Shown in pieces: positions 1 through 13,630 of a DNA stretch of 64,000 nt. Below the pieces are notes generated by a model that ran no database searches, was not told the origin of the DNA, and saw only the letters and a list, made by a program, of their open reading frames with translations. The stretch's first letter is position 1. The number at the start of each line of letters is the position of its first letter. A program made the translations under genes and the position numbers. Origin of the DNA: Todiramphus chloris collaris (taxonomy: Eukaryota; Chordata; Aves; Coraciiformes; Alcedinidae); contig JANVCC010000020.1 in NCBI GenBank assembly GCA_025345505.1, forward strand, positions 51,323,523 to 51,387,522. Direction: 5' to 3'.

Positions 1-3000
1 TTTTTTTTTTTCTTTTTTTTTTTCTTTTTTTTTTTTCTTCCCCTTAAAGGACTTAAGTTATGCTTCAGGGACAACTAATATAGAATTTAAATAACTTGGT
101 CAGAGACATTCTCCAAGTTAAAATATCTTGACTTGCAAGTTTGACTTGGCAAATTTTTACAGAAATGCTTTTTCCAGAGATGCAAAAGAAACACTAAGCT
201 TTCCTTCTTTAAAAAAATATTGTTATATGGGACACCATAGTCTTTTTATGGTGAAATTGATGGTATGGAAAAAATTTGCCTTCTGTTTCCATTAGGAGTA
301 TGTTGAAGTGTTTACACTGTGCATAAGCTGAACTTACTAGCTGGCAAAATTTGAAAAGGGTCATTGTTAGCCCGCATGAGCATTTCTGGAAATAAGACTT
401 GTGTGTGAAACCATAAGCTGCAGATTTTTCTTGGTTACAACTGCAGGCAGAATTGGCCCCTCAACTTGGGAAACATTCAAACTACATGTCAAGTAAATAG
501 CAATAAGGACATGTTTGTTTACTTTTTAATATCTCTATTGTTTTAAAAAGAAAAAATAAATCAGAAGTAAATGTAACTACTAATGAAAGCTGGTTCTTAA
601 CCTGGACTAGCCTAGGAGCAAATATACTTGATTTGCATTCCAAATTCAGAGAGAACATCTAGCCATCAATCTTCAGTACAAAAAGCATGTACAAGTTTTG
701 GCAGTGTCCAGGGCACAAGTTAAACTGACTTGCTAAATCATATTTCTAGTTTTTAAATTCCAGCTAATGTTTTCCTTGGCTTCTACCATTTCCAGTTCAG
801 GATTAATCAGTTACTGTATTCTTACATGGTTTGTGGTAGGCTTCTGCTGTCTTACACATGTATTTACCTAGGAGTCAGATAATCCAAGGCCCAGGGCAGG
901 GGGTATGTGGCACCAGAAACTGATCAGAACACATTGTTTTTCATTTGTTTTTTCCCTGCTTTTCATTTAATTTGAGTATTTCTCCTTCCAGCTATGAAAA
1001 TAGCTTTCTGATCAGTTAGATATTGTCCACTGCCTTTTCATGTGCATTACAACTTGCTTGGGATTCTATGCCAATACCATGGGAAATTTATCGGGGTTAT
1101 TTTTTATTTCCTGGGATTAAGTGACTGGACTTCTAGAAAAGAATGGAATAACATTTAATGTCTTTGGCCAGGGACCAGCTTTAAAGGTTAACATTTCTAT
1201 CATTTTAGTGTATGGGATAGTATTTGAGCGCAGAGTTGAAAGGTTTCCTTAAGACTCTTGCTCTAAACTACAAAATGGATTGTTGTATGAATGTGCAAGG
1301 TTTATTTAAGAAAACCATACCTGAAGTAAACATTAAAATGGAATGCATACATCGTGAGAGTAATAGCTCAGGAAAAAAGGGACTTTCACAATTACAAACT
1401 AGTCTCAAAGGGGAACAGATAAAGTTTTCAAATGTTGCAAAAGTAGTAATACAGGGCATGTTTAGAACCATTGAGTGATGCAATTATGAAGAAGTTAATA
1501 AGTTGAATATCAGTAAATTAATTTTCCTGACAGAAAAATAAAAATTAATTGAGGCTGTGGTACCATAATAGGATATAGAAAACTCTTTTCCTAAGAAGTT
1601 TCAAAATAAACTGGACAAAACCTGCCAGTGTCCTGTCAAGAGGAAGCCTGTGTTCCAAGCAAAGTGACCAGCACAGGCACAGGCACACACTTCCTGTCTC
1701 TCAAAGCACTTGGCTCCACAATACATCAGCTGCATCGGGAAGAATCTCAGTGGTTTGGTATGAATTGAATCAAGCATCAAAATTCAGTGATCCTAAAATT
1801 TTGCGTTATCTCCTCACATCTGAAAGTAGATTCAAACTGAGTGTATACTGATGGAAAATTTTGTGCCCACCCACCAAGCAAGGGAGATGAGGGTCAACCG
1901 CAGTCTAGAAGCTTTACATCCCTGCCACTGAGCTAATAATTTTTCTACAAGACAGAATGTAATACCACGTAATGAGAGCATCTGTCCTGGGTAGAACCGT
2001 CTTGTGTTTGTCTACATCCAGGTTTTTCCATGTGTCCTGTGTGCTTAAGCAGATCTGGAAACAGATCAATAGCTTTGTAACACTGACACAACCAGATTGA
2101 GATAGAACGTTTACAGTTCACTTCTGGCTTTCTGGTTTAAACTCAGTCGATGTCAATATTTAGTGAAGGATTCAGTAAACTTTCCATTTGGGCTAGCCAG
2201 GGGGTTATGTGAAGTGAGCTTTATCTTGCAGCAATTCTAAACAGAGCAGTGTTCATATCAAAAAACATCTCCATGTGTTAAAAGAAAGGCCAAGAACAGA
2301 GCAAGCAGCAAAAGAACTCTCATCTCTGGCATGAGGAGGGCTAAGGCCTGTTTAAATGACAGCACAGAAAATGTACATGAAACCATCAGCGCTTTATCTA
2401 CTACATGGACACTTCAAAGGCCCTCTTTTAATCTCTGTCAACTATTGTAACATTTATGTCAGCCAGCATCTTTCAAGGGCAGTAAATCAACAATGAAACT
2501 GAATACAAGTGCCTTGTTTTGCTAAACAGCTTAAAACTCAAAGAGAAATCTCCTACTCATGTGAGTAAGAAAAGTTTTCATTAAGTCTTCTTTCAAGGTT
2601 AAATCTTGCAACAGCCATGTACCAGTTCTGTGTATTCTGGGATTCAGCAATAACTTTGCTTCCATTCCACAAATATTCAGCAAATTCAGCTCTGTACTTT
2701 TAATTTACTGTTTTTACTCTTGTCTTTTTGAAGATAAATACTGTCTCTCCCATCTGAATCTTCATGAGCCACTAAGCCTAATGACATCTATCTAAATGTG
2801 GAAAAACTACTAATGTCCTTCTCTGTCTAGCTGGCCTGCTCAAGTATTGCTGAAAGGTGGAAAGTGGGGGGGCTATTTACTTTCCTCTGCAGAGGGTGTC
2901 CTTGGCACCATTCTCACACTCTGACCATATAGCCAACCTGCAGTCCAAACAGACAGATGAAAGCTGTCATCCCCAGCACATATGATGCTGTGTGCCCCCC

Positions 3001-4740
3001 AAACACACCCAGTGGCTCAGTATAATTTTTAGCTGACTAATGCTTTGACTCTGGGCCATGTGAAGACTGTGGTCTCTGTATTCATTAGGAAAATAGCTGT
3101 GGTTGTTCAAGTTGCCAGGAACCATTTGGGAAAAGTGAGAAAGGCCAGTCTTCTGCATCTTGCAGTACAATCCTACCCTTCTTTGCTGCAAGAGATGGTG
3201 ATGCTGATATACAATCCCACAGCTGACTCTTCTGTGGCTGGGCATGACAAAAAGGCAAGATCCACCAGCAGTCATCTGACAGCCAAAAATATGCCTCCAG
3301 GCACATATAGCCAGGTTCTCTGAACCTCTCAGTAAGAATAACACAGGCAGCCCTTGTTCGTGGCTGTTCCCGTGTTCTACTTTCAAACTAAAGGAGACTT
3401 CCCTATGGGCAGGTCTCCTTCAAAACTGGAGACCAAGCTGTTTCCACGCTTACTCAGGAGACCAGGGGATGAAGAAGGAATAAAACTGTCAGAAATTTCC
3501 CAAGTGCTAAATGCACACCCTGCTTCTTTTGTGGTACCAAACTTCCAGCTGTGTAGTGCAGCTGAGTGACAATAGAAGAGTCTGTGAAAGCCACCGGTCC
3601 AGAATCTAAAAATTGCCCAAGAAGATGCATTGATTGCACTGCCCTTCTGTACATGCTATTTGTGAACAAACTCAATATTTCTTCTTACCTGAAACTCTTA
3701 CAGCATTTGCAATCGGATACACCTTAGCCACAGAGCACTGGTTTTCTTGGCACTTAGCACACTCACTTTGTGGTTGATAGGAAGTATTTAGCATTTAGAG
3801 ACTTGCTCACTAGAGCTAGTGGAAAAGAACACATTTAACTCATTATGAAATGAATACTGAGTGCATCAGAGCGTATCCAAGCATAGCTGTAGTCATCTCA
3901 CAAAGGTTTTCAAGATACGATAGTCTTCACAGAAATACTCTGGATACTTTCTCTTTATGGGATTAGAGAGTTTCTTATTTATCTCCCTGGGCTTTCATTT
4001 TGCTGTACACCTCCTCTGTGCCTTCTAACTTACAGATGTGATTACCAACAATACAAAAGATTTATTATCTTTTCTTATTTCTACAAATCTCAATACACCA
4101 TTAGTGCAAGTTCAGAATATTTACTTTTTTTTTTTTTTCAAGTACTAGGTGGCAGACTACATTTCCTGAAATGTATATATTGGCAAGTATGGATTTGAGC
4201 TCCCTTTTCTAGTCCCTGATTCTGTGCACTCTGAAGACTGGGGCTGCTGAGAGTTACGGCACCATCTGTGCATTTATGTTTCCCATCTTCTGTGTATGCT
4301 AGACCTACCTTCTCTGCACCAGAATAATATGCACTAGAGCTGTTACCCCAAATACTGCCACAGTAGCTGATGATGATGAAATAAAGAAGGACTGAATTAT
4401 AGGCATTTCTTTTAATTCATTGCAATATTTGTTTTGTTGTGAATTGTAATGTGCTGCTTTGTGTGAGTACATTCCCCTTGCTTTATACCTTCTCTTCTCT
4501 GGCATGTTGAAAATTTGCAAATGCTTGAAGACTTTTTGACTGATTTTGTTTCTTTGAATTCTAAAACTGTTTGACTGTTTTATCCTCACCTTCAGATGGG
4601 AAAGGGTTACAATTTTTCTTTAACCTGTAAATACAAATTGAGGTTCTAGAAGATCTTTCGTGGAGTAAGGCAATTAATCTGGCCATATCATAAAGAGAGC
4701 ACAGGATTTGTTGTTGATCCATGATTCTCTCCATCTGCAG
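1..4740 (+). other. SPTLC3: SPTLC3 intron (3' portion), no exon seen
   Basis: This is the sequence upstream of the first recognisable SPTLC3 exon. I looked for the preceding exon, which in the family ends with the codons for V-E-G-(I/V)-Y-S just before M-E-G-S-I, and did not find it, so the stretch is read as intron. It opens with a T-rich tract (1-37, T runs broken by single C) and carries a T run near 4126-4138. Short open frames here have no recognisable domains and are not bounded by convincing splice sites. The acceptor at its end is pyrimidine-rich and finishes in CAG at 4738-4740. Confidence 0.7.
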
Positions 4741-4960
4741 CATGGAAGGGTCCATCGTGCGCCTACCAGAGTTAGTTTCCTTGAAGAAGAAATACAAAGC
4801 CTACCTCTACTTGGACGAAGCTCACAGTATTGGTGCAGTGGGAGCAACGGGCCGAGGAGTTGTGGAGTACTTCGGTATGAGTCCTGATGATGTTGATGTA
4901 TTAATGGGAACATTTACAAAGAGCTTTGGCGCAGCTGGAGGATACATAGCTGGCAAAAAG
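4741..4960 (+). CDS. SPTLC3: SPTLC3 coding exon with the PLP-binding lysine
   Basis: This exon encodes the core of the fold-type I PLP domain of serine palmitoyltransferase subunit 3, the enzyme that condenses L-serine with acyl-CoA to 3-ketosphinganine at the ER membrane. The first base (C) completes a split serine codon and ATG at 4742 is an internal Met; 73 codons follow. Visible motifs are M-E-G-S-I-V-R-L-P at the start, L-D-E-A-H-S-I-G (Asp codon 25 and His codon 28 of this exon, the cofactor-contacting pair in the alpha-oxoamine synthase family) and G-T-F-T-K-S-F-G-A. The lysine codon at 4919-4921 is the expected Schiff-base residue. The exon ends G-Y-I-A-G-K-K at a GTAAAA donor in phase 0. 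The motifs alone fit SPTLC2 or SPTLC3; the later exons and the ISM1 neighbour decide for SPTLC3. Confidence 0.95.
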
Positions 4961-7086
4961 GTAAAAGGAAAACACAAACACTTTAACATCAAGGTGGAGG
5001 GAAGTACCTTCTTATTCTGTATGACATTTCATTATCTTTTTGCATAGACTGCTTTACAGAAGTACTAAAGTTAGTACCATATTTGTCTGGATCCCAAATG
5101 GACGTCATACAGTCAGACTTCTTTATTTTTGTCTAATGTTCATATTATGTAATTTGCTTGGGTTGGGTATTTCTGTGCCACCCTGATGATTGTTGTTTGT
5201 CTTGTTTAGACATGTCGTGATTGGCTGAATCTTCACTACATTGATTTGCATGCAGACTGCTCCTTAATTTGTTTCAAATTTGTAAACAGTATGTGGAGCA
5301 ATATTGAGAGATTAAAGCCACAGTTTCATCCACTGATAATAAAATTCCTAAATGCTTGTGGATTGTCATAGTTGCATTTATTATGACGATAGAGGGTTAC
5401 TGAAGGCCTTTTTCAATAGTAAAATCCATGTCCTTAATTGCTCTGTGTACATTAACAAAACAACCTCTTGCCAACAACAGATGTCAAGAAAAAGTAAATC
5501 TGAGCTTGTTTTAACTGGGGGTGTAGAAGAAAAAACATTATCAGCACCATTGTGAAATGTCATCAGTTTTGTTGCTTGACAAGGATATTAAGTGGTTTCT
5601 GATTATTTACCCTTTTCATACCTTGATGAATGTATTTCTGAAGTAGTTTGCTGAATGAGTAGGAAGCCTGTTTAGACAGCCCATATTGTTGTTGTCAGGA
5701 TAACATTAATAAGAGTACCACTTGAGTAGAATAAAAGGGCTATCTATAAGAAAGTATAAAGTCTGTCTTTCTTACTCTTTTTGTTTTACTTCTTGAGATC
5801 TTAAAACAGGCTATACTAATATATCAAGAATAAATTCTCTTCCTTTCCTTTGCTTCCTATATTTGCATCTCAAGGTTTAAGTCATACCAAAGACAATGTG
5901 ACTAATGTAGATAGAAATTACAGAAAGCCTAGACATGCGAAAAACAGTCTGAAGTAATTTGTCATCTAATCCTTGGAAGTTTCCTTAAATGAAAGTAGGT
6001 TGCTCTTTTCACGCCTATGCCTGTCATCAAGCTTTGCCTCAGGCTTCTAGGCCTTGGTGGCAGCTGCTCACCCAAGACACTTATCACACTTAGATTCATT
6101 CCTGCAGCCAAAAACTCATATGGCACTGGTTATTCTGCATCAGCTGGTGCATAGAAGCCTTCCCAGCTATTGGAACAAACCCTTAGAGTTACAATGGCAA
6201 TAGAGCAATGCATAACCTGTATAAGGTTAGGTAAATCTTTATCCATAGCATTAGAGTTACATCATAGACTCATACAGCTTTTCTGGCAATAATTTGTGTT
6301 ACTATCTTTTGTGGGGTTTTCTGGTGGAAATTTTTAATTAAAGACACTTTTCAAGCAGCTCTCATCACTTCCTCACTAACATGCATTCAGTTTTTAGTGT
6401 GGTAACTGTTACTCTGATTTTGCACTGGGATGTATAAGCTGTCATAACAAGGACGATCTTGATCAAGTGCTGAATTCCTACAGTGTCTCTGGATTCAGGA
6501 GAGTTACTGGTGCTTTAGACATGCCTGCAGTACAGCAGTGCTTTTTCTAGGAGCACAGATTGTGCTCTTAGTTATACAAGGAAATATTAAAGCAACTATA
6601 TCAACTCTAACATAACCATCCCTGCCGCATGATGGGAATTTTCAATTGAACTAAATTTATATGCTAATAGTCAAAGACAGATTCCAGCAAGATTGCTTTT
6701 CTTGGGTTACATCTTGTGTCACAGAAATTGTGCTGATGTCATGTAAGCTTTGTTTCGTTCCCAGAAAGGAACTGAGTAGTATTTAAGTGCAGCTGTTCAT
6801 TGGTCTTTAAATGATTTTGGCTTCTTTATAGTCTTAGAACAGAAGTAAACATTGTTCTATTCCAGACCTTTGTTTCAGATGTAATTGCCCTACTTATATG
6901 GTAAAGTATCTGCACCTGCCTCATGTTTCTTCAGGCCACAGTTTAACAGTAGCAGCCAAGAAAGCAGACAAATAACTGGTGAAACATCCTCTTCCTTTTG
7001 CATGTTCTCAGTCCTGCAGTAGTTAAGAAAGAGATCTGCTGTTTGGCCAGCTAAAGTTCATTCATGCTTTGTTTTGCTTGTGTAAG
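4961..7086 (+). other. SPTLC3: SPTLC3 intron
   Basis: A 2.1 kb intron between a GTAAAA donor (4961) and an acceptor ending GTGTAAG (7080-7086). The acceptor uses AAG rather than the commoner CAG or TAG, behind a T/G-rich tract. I see no other feature. Confidence 0.85.
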
Positions 7087-7213
7087 GACCTTGTGGACTT
7101 TTTACGAACTCATTCTCACAGTGCTGTGTACGCCACATCTATGTGTCCACCTGTAGCAGAGCAAATCATCAGGGCAATGAAATGTCTCATGGGACTAGAT
7201 GGGACAACACAAG
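7087..7213 (+). CDS. SPTLC3: SPTLC3 coding exon (R-T-H-S-H-S segment)
   Basis: This 127-base exon opens in phase 0 directly after the preceding G-K-K. It encodes [18 protein letters not shown], then a P-P-V-A-E-Q-I-I helix and G-L-D-G-T-T-Q. The [12 protein letters not shown] block is strongly conserved in eukaryotic catalytic SPT subunits (LCB2 type: SPTLC2 and SPTLC3) and lies just after the PLP lysine loop. The exon ends CAAG before GTAAGT, leaving one base (G) for a glycine codon completed in the next exon. The following D-G-T-T-Q-G-L-Q-R reading is closer to SPTLC3 than to SPTLC2, which as I recall has G-K-E-C-V-Q-Q here. Confidence 0.95.
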
Positions 7214-10200
7214 GTAAGTCACCTTCTTTAACTGCATTTATTTCAACTACTACCAGGGCATCTGCTGTGTACAGGCACACACAAAATGTCATCCAGCAGC
7301 ATAGTAATATGGGGATGGAATGAAAAGGAAATAATTATTACTGTAAAATTAATATCCAAATCATCATACTTACAAGTACTGTCAACTCTGTTTCTTTTTC
7401 CCCACTCATCCAAATACAGCAGGGATAAAAATACTCTGGAAGTCTGTCTCTGTAGTTGCCAGCCCACTCTGCTTTGCAGTGACAAGTGGATGTATCAAAT
7501 TGCTGTTTGAGTAGATTGTCTAACTTCATATGAGGAGTTCATAAGGCTAAACCTTTGTTAATGGGCTAGGTGCTGTCAGTTTAGCTTCTTTGTAAGCATG
7601 AACCTTCAAAATGGCAAGTAACTCAAACATGGTGCAGCATTTCAAAACAGGTATTGTATGTTAAATGATAGTATGAGAAGATTATTGTAATTTGTACCTC
7701 ATTCAGGCATTAATTGCCGTGTCCTAAAGCTAGAAGTACATGTTATCCTAAAAGAATTGACTGCTTGGTGTCTTTATGAAAAATCAGACTTATCTATATA
7801 CTTTTCCTGAAGTTGCAGGTGCAGCTACCATCCTATCCTCCATGTATATGTTTTCTATGCATCAAGCAACAAAATATCTGTGACATACCTATCTGCTTCT
7901 GTTTCAAAGCAATACTGAGATGTATTTAATTCCTTAATATATTAATAATATTCTTAAATCCTAAAGCAGAGTGATATGTTTTTAATGTGTCAGGAACACC
8001 CAAGAATCATGTCATTGTGTAACATGTAGTTGAACATGCACGTTCTTCTCGAAGTTGCAATCTCATTTATACCATTCTGGAAGCACTGTGCTGTGCTATT
8101 TTCTTTTACCTTGTGTAGAACTAAAGGAGTCATTCTGTATTAGCCCTCCCTGATCAATGTGACTCGGGTAAGGTGGGAATGGAAAGGAAAAAGGGTGTGT
8201 GAGAGCAGGTAAGATGCTGCTCTGCACTATTCTGTTGCAGTGCCCTAGAGGATGATTTCAAACCGTGACAGACACAAGGCTATTAAGATGTTTATTGCAG
8301 CCCCTCAGCGAGGCCAGAATTTACAAGACCCCAGTGTACAAAAGGAGGGATAGAGAACCCAGCCCCAGTGCCAAATTCTGCTGAGTACAGTAACAACGTG
8401 CAGCAAAACTCCAGTGCAATGTGTGGACAATGAGGAAATGATGCTTTTGGCATTTTGGCAGAGAAGTCAGAGTATAACAACCATTTCCAGCTTGAAATGT
8501 AAAAGGTCAAGGTTGCGTATGCTGCTGCCTGCATCCTGTTCAATATAAGAGACCAGCTCTGACATGTTTCTTCTTCCTTGGGGACCACTCGCACAGCTGG
8601 TCCCTTCACTAGCTGTAGGAAGTGCTTGCCATCAGAGGGCGGCCTTAGACTGAGCCTTCCCCAGAACTGACATACTTCAGGTTCTCATAGATGCAGTGTA
8701 TAGAATATTAAATACATGGAGCATTTCCAAACCTTCAGAACCTCTTAAAAATAACCTTCAGTTAGTGTGATTCTTCAGGCAGTTCAGTGCAGGTTAATAG
8801 GAGGACTTCATTCAAGAAGAATCTTTCAAGATGTGCCTGTCTGCCTGTCTTACACCTAAGAGTTTGCAGCGTTTTCTCTTCCAGAAGCAGTGTTGTTTCA
8901 TGACACACTGATTGTACTTCTGCACAAAATAAGTGCTTATTAAGTCTTCTGCAAATCCTTTATGAAATAAATTAGTGTTCTGTTGGGTTTTTAAAATTTG
9001 TCTTGCAATATGAAATGCAAATGAATAGAAAAACAAATGAACAAATCATATGTCACAATTTGAAGTACTGTACAACAGCTTAGCAAACTGGCTATGACGT
9101 GTAAAAAAGTTTCTTGACCTTCTGAGCCAGACTCATTATTTCAGTCAATTGTTTTTTCTTTCATGTGGCCCTCCCTTTATTAGGATGTCTTGTGGACTAC
9201 AGGGAAAAAAACAACAAAAAAACAAATAAAAAGAAAACAACCCAAAACAGGAAAAAATGTTACGCTGGACCACATTACAATGCTGCTTTGGCATCAGAGA
9301 GAGGAAGGTGGTGGCTTAGAAAGGAGGAGGGGAACAGAAGGGAGAAAGCCCTGTGTCTCCTTAGATATTTTTGTTTCCAAGGTCAAGAGCAACCTTAGCT
9401 GAGTTCTTTTGGTCTGCTCTCGCATAGACTGGTGAATCCTGTGTGTAAGCCGGCCTTGTGAAAGCATGGGCTGTGTAGCAGAGACACAAGTAGCAGAGAA
9501 GTTTCAAGTGAACCCGAGTTGCCACAGGATGACACGGACCCCTTGTTCTCTGGAAGCCTGTAGAATCAATAAAAGGGGTTTATTTTGCAATTTATTTTGA
9601 ATGGCATTCTGTTCCTGCAGGATGGTTTGGGGAATCCTTTATGAGGAGATGTCCACTGATGGCTTGTCCTCCCAAGGGCATTTTTGTAGGGGAGGGACCC
9701 TTACGAAAAATACTGATAATGTTTTGGAAAAGAATTGGAGTTTTATAAAAAGTTCAATATTAACTTAAGGGTGCTTCTTGAAAAACCCAGTGTGTTGTTA
9801 CATCCGAACTTCATGACTAACTCCTCAGTATATCAATAGAAAACTAAGAGAAGGAAGATGTATTTTTTTGTATTATTTAGTGCTTCACACAGTCTTCTTT
9901 TATATTTTCCCATATATCATCGTTTTACATTCACTTCAATTTTTTTTAATTCTCTACTAATTTAAGCAGCTGTTCTAGAAAAGAGTAGCATAGGTGAAAT
10001 TATGTAGTGGCTAATGCCAGAGGCCAGAAATGAAGCAGTGATGCCTGTCTTTATCCTAGTGTGTATCCAAATGATTGATCTCCCATATTTTCTTCCTTTA
10101 TTTTCAATTAGTAAAAATACGGTTGTTTGGACAAGGAATCAGAGTGTGCATTTCCAGGACAGGATAAGTGTACTCGATGCACAAGTGCAGGATAGAAATA

Positions 10201-13200
10201 GCTATTTTATGGAAACAGAGAGTACAGCTTTATTAAAAGGAAGGAACAGGTTAGCACTTCAAAAATAACTATATGAAATCTTAACTGTTTAGCTGGAAAT
10301 TATCCACAGCAGGTGTCTGGTTCAGGATAGTTTTTTCATATCAACAAAAAAAGGTTCAGTCCTTCCTCAGAAGAAGGATAGAGATACAGGTGGGGCTTTG
10401 ATAATCTGGGGTGGGGGGATGTAGGGGGCAGAGAAGTACAGAAATACAATGATATTTTGACTGGGAGGATACTGAAGAGTCCACAGGCAGCTGTTACAGT
10501 TTCTTCTTTAACCATGTTTTCTGCTATGACTTGAGAAAATTAAGCACAAAAAACTCTGAACTAGGACAAGACAATAGTTCCCTCAAAACTGATATGTACA
10601 GTTATTCCTGCCTGTGAAAGTGGGGTAGACTGGGGTCACTACAACCAAGTCCTTTGTTTCTTGAATGACTTTTATCATGAGTCAAAGAATGGAATGGAAA
10701 CAAATAAATGCAAATAAACTTCAATTTTCATATAAAATCATATTTTTAATAGAGTACAAGTCCTGGCATTTTTCAGTGTCATGTTTTACAGGACTCTGAA
10801 AACCGATGGCTTGTAGAACAAAACACATTTATTCTTGGTAACACAATGTCATACATACTATCGTAGTTCCTATAATAGAGTTGTTCAAAAGTGTATGAAC
10901 TTCTGGCAGCTGTATTTCCTTTAGTAGTGTCATAAGGAAGCAAGTTACACAGTTCAGTTCAGATAGTCTGTAAAAAAATATCATTTTATCCCTCTTAAAC
11001 CTTTGTGGCCTCTTCATCTCAAATGTGTCTCTCCTCATTCATTAGGAGATAAGGGAAGCAGAAATTCCCAGGTTACAAAATTATGAAATTCCCAAGTTAC
11101 GCTTTGTAACTCATAATACAGATATGCTTTATATGTTCTCCTCATAGCTTTTCATTACACCACTGGAGATACTTCAGGAAACTCAGCAGTTGCCTCAGTG
11201 GTTTTATCCCCACAATGAGGCTGCAGTTGACTCGGAGTGTTTGGACCCCGCACAAATTTTCAAGTACACTTGAATGCAACACAGCCCCTCCAGCTGTAAC
11301 CTCAGACCTTTTTTTTCCCCTTTCTTCCTGAGAATACCAAAAGCATATTTTTACACTTAAATTTGATAGGTAAAAAATAGAACCACTACACAGACAGAGT
11401 TAAGACTGCTAGAAAATCTAAAGCAATTTTCTTGATGACTAACAATAGATTGAAATGATGTAAAAAGCAAATTGGAGCATTTGCAAAGTTACCGTTTTTT
11501 CTGTTTAATGCATTGCAAACAATAATTCACCATGAGTAACAGGCGTTTCTCATATGTTTTTATAGCATGCTGAAAAAGTTTAAAACCCTATCCTCAGAAA
11601 TCTATTGTCCATGATATGTTAAAGGAGGTTGTTTATAGAGTTGTTTCTTTAAAATGTTAATTTACTTTGCCATTTGTGCTCATTGATTTTTCTTTTTGCA
11701 ACTACTAGTTTTCATTTTTGTTTTTAGCAGATTTTGAGCTCTTGTATTTGAGCTCATTCATATTGCAAGAAGCTGCAGAGCGTTGCTTTCTGTTTTGGCT
11801 AGACATTAAAAAGATCTGTTTTTAAAAGGTTCCTTTTAAAAATATTTCCATCTGCCTTAGTTTTTTTTATAACTGGAGGACCAGCTTCTTAAAATCTCCA
11901 TGTCCAACATTTCCCATTGCTATCTATGTTCAGCAATCTTTTGAAAACATTCACTTTGCCTGGCAGGGTCCTTTGTAAGTTCAAAAACCTTAGTTTCGCA
12001 TCACTACAACCCAACATAACCCAGCAGTGGTGCAAGGAAGGGTAGACTTGCCCTCCTCTTTGCCTTTCCCCCTTGTTATTTCCTTAGGCCAGCGCTAGTG
12101 TTCGTGCAGCCATTCAATAGACTGAATCAGAGAACTGATCTAGCTGAAAAATAACTGACTCTACCACAAATGGGTCACCTACAGCCAAACTGGTTCCCCA
12201 AGCCAATCTACCATATGGCTACATGAATCACATTGCCAGGACTGGGGCAGCTGAGCCGAGAGGAACAATCTCTTTTGCAGCAAAATAAAGGTGTGCCAGA
12301 CTGAACTGATCAGGAAACTATAACCACAAGCCTTCATACTGCAAGCTATCTAGCGACGGACCCCTCAAACCTGCTCAAAACAGCTTGCCAAATCAGTCAT
12401 GCTAAAGTATGCCTTTTTGCTGTTCCTTCTTGAATTCTCATTTTGATGCATTGTTCTGAGATGATTGTTTCTCTTGGGTCCTTGACAAACAGAATGCTTG
12501 AACCCTGGCTTAATTTTACGTTAAAATTCCCAATAAGTATGTGCTTACATTGAAAGCACTTAAACGAATTTATTTCCCGTTTGCACAGTATTGGCTCCAC
12601 AACTAGGGCTCCTTGTCACCGCAACAGTGAAGATGTTAATGATGATAATATGCTGACACAATTATTATTTTTCTAAGATGAATATTACAGATGTTTTCCC
12701 AGCAGTAGATGATGAAACAGAGCTAAATTCTACCATCATTGCTCAAAATGAGCGAGACACACTGTTCCAGTGGAGCCACCTGTCATGTGGTCTGCCTCCT
12801 AAAGAAAGCCAAACATATCCATGGAGAGTCAGTTGATCTGAATGAGAGGGGGCTTTGGACTAATAGTCTTTGCAGTGATCCATGAGAGTTCCAAGGCCTG
12901 ATCAAATCCTTCCTCATTTGAAGGTTTTTTTTTTTTTCCATATTCAAAGTTAAAGCATTGCTATAGTCTTCTAGCAGACCCTACCCCGTGGTTATATCAC
13001 CCCTGTATTCTGACTGCAAGTGGGACAGGGATGTGATCAGGCTTGGTTGTGACTTATAGCCTGCCCCCCGGGGACAACAACAGGCAGTTTCATGACACAG
13101 TTGTCTTTTAAGGGTGTCTTTGCTGCCAGGATAGAGCTTGAGGATCCCTCCTCCGTTCCAGATGCTGCTTGCTGCTGCCTGAGGAATCTAGGGCTGTTAT

Positions 13201-13602
13201 CAGCCTGAGGAGCACAAAGGAGAGAAGTGCGTTTTAGATCACTGGCATTTCAGAAACACCTAATGTGATACAGATGGAGCACGTTGTGTGCTGGCTGCCT
13301 TTCAGCAGGGGGACTGATGTGCTTTATGATTAATCACCTGTACTGGGAAGGAATAAGGCTCAGCTGAGGCTGACTGCTCCATCCCCCCTTTTGTGTGAGA
13401 CACTGAATGCTTACATTATCTATATGAATATAGATAAGGGGCTGGGGAGGCATATCTGACTCATTCAAGAAATAAGGTGAAAATGACAGAATTTGTACAG
13501 TTTTTCTTTCTTTCTGCTTCAGTTGAAATTGCCACTTTTTCTTCCCTTCTAATCTGCTCTGAAAAGTGTTTTGCAGCCGTTCACAGTTTAAAATTGGACT
13601 GA

Positions 13603-13630
13603 CTAAATAAGTCCTTAAGGGCTTATTTAG
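13603..13630. repeat. 28-base near-perfect palindrome
   Basis: CTAAATAAGTCC and GGGCTTATTTAG flank a central TTAA. The arms pair over all 12 positions with one G-T type mismatch. It could be a chance hairpin, a dimeric binding site, or a remnant of a small inverted-repeat element. Confidence 0.7.

Noticed and set aside
4721..4740. ATG at 4721 as the start of a gene
   Set aside because: It is in the intron in front of the acceptor CAG at 4738-4740. The in-frame extension is accidental, and the protein is the internal part of SPTLC3.
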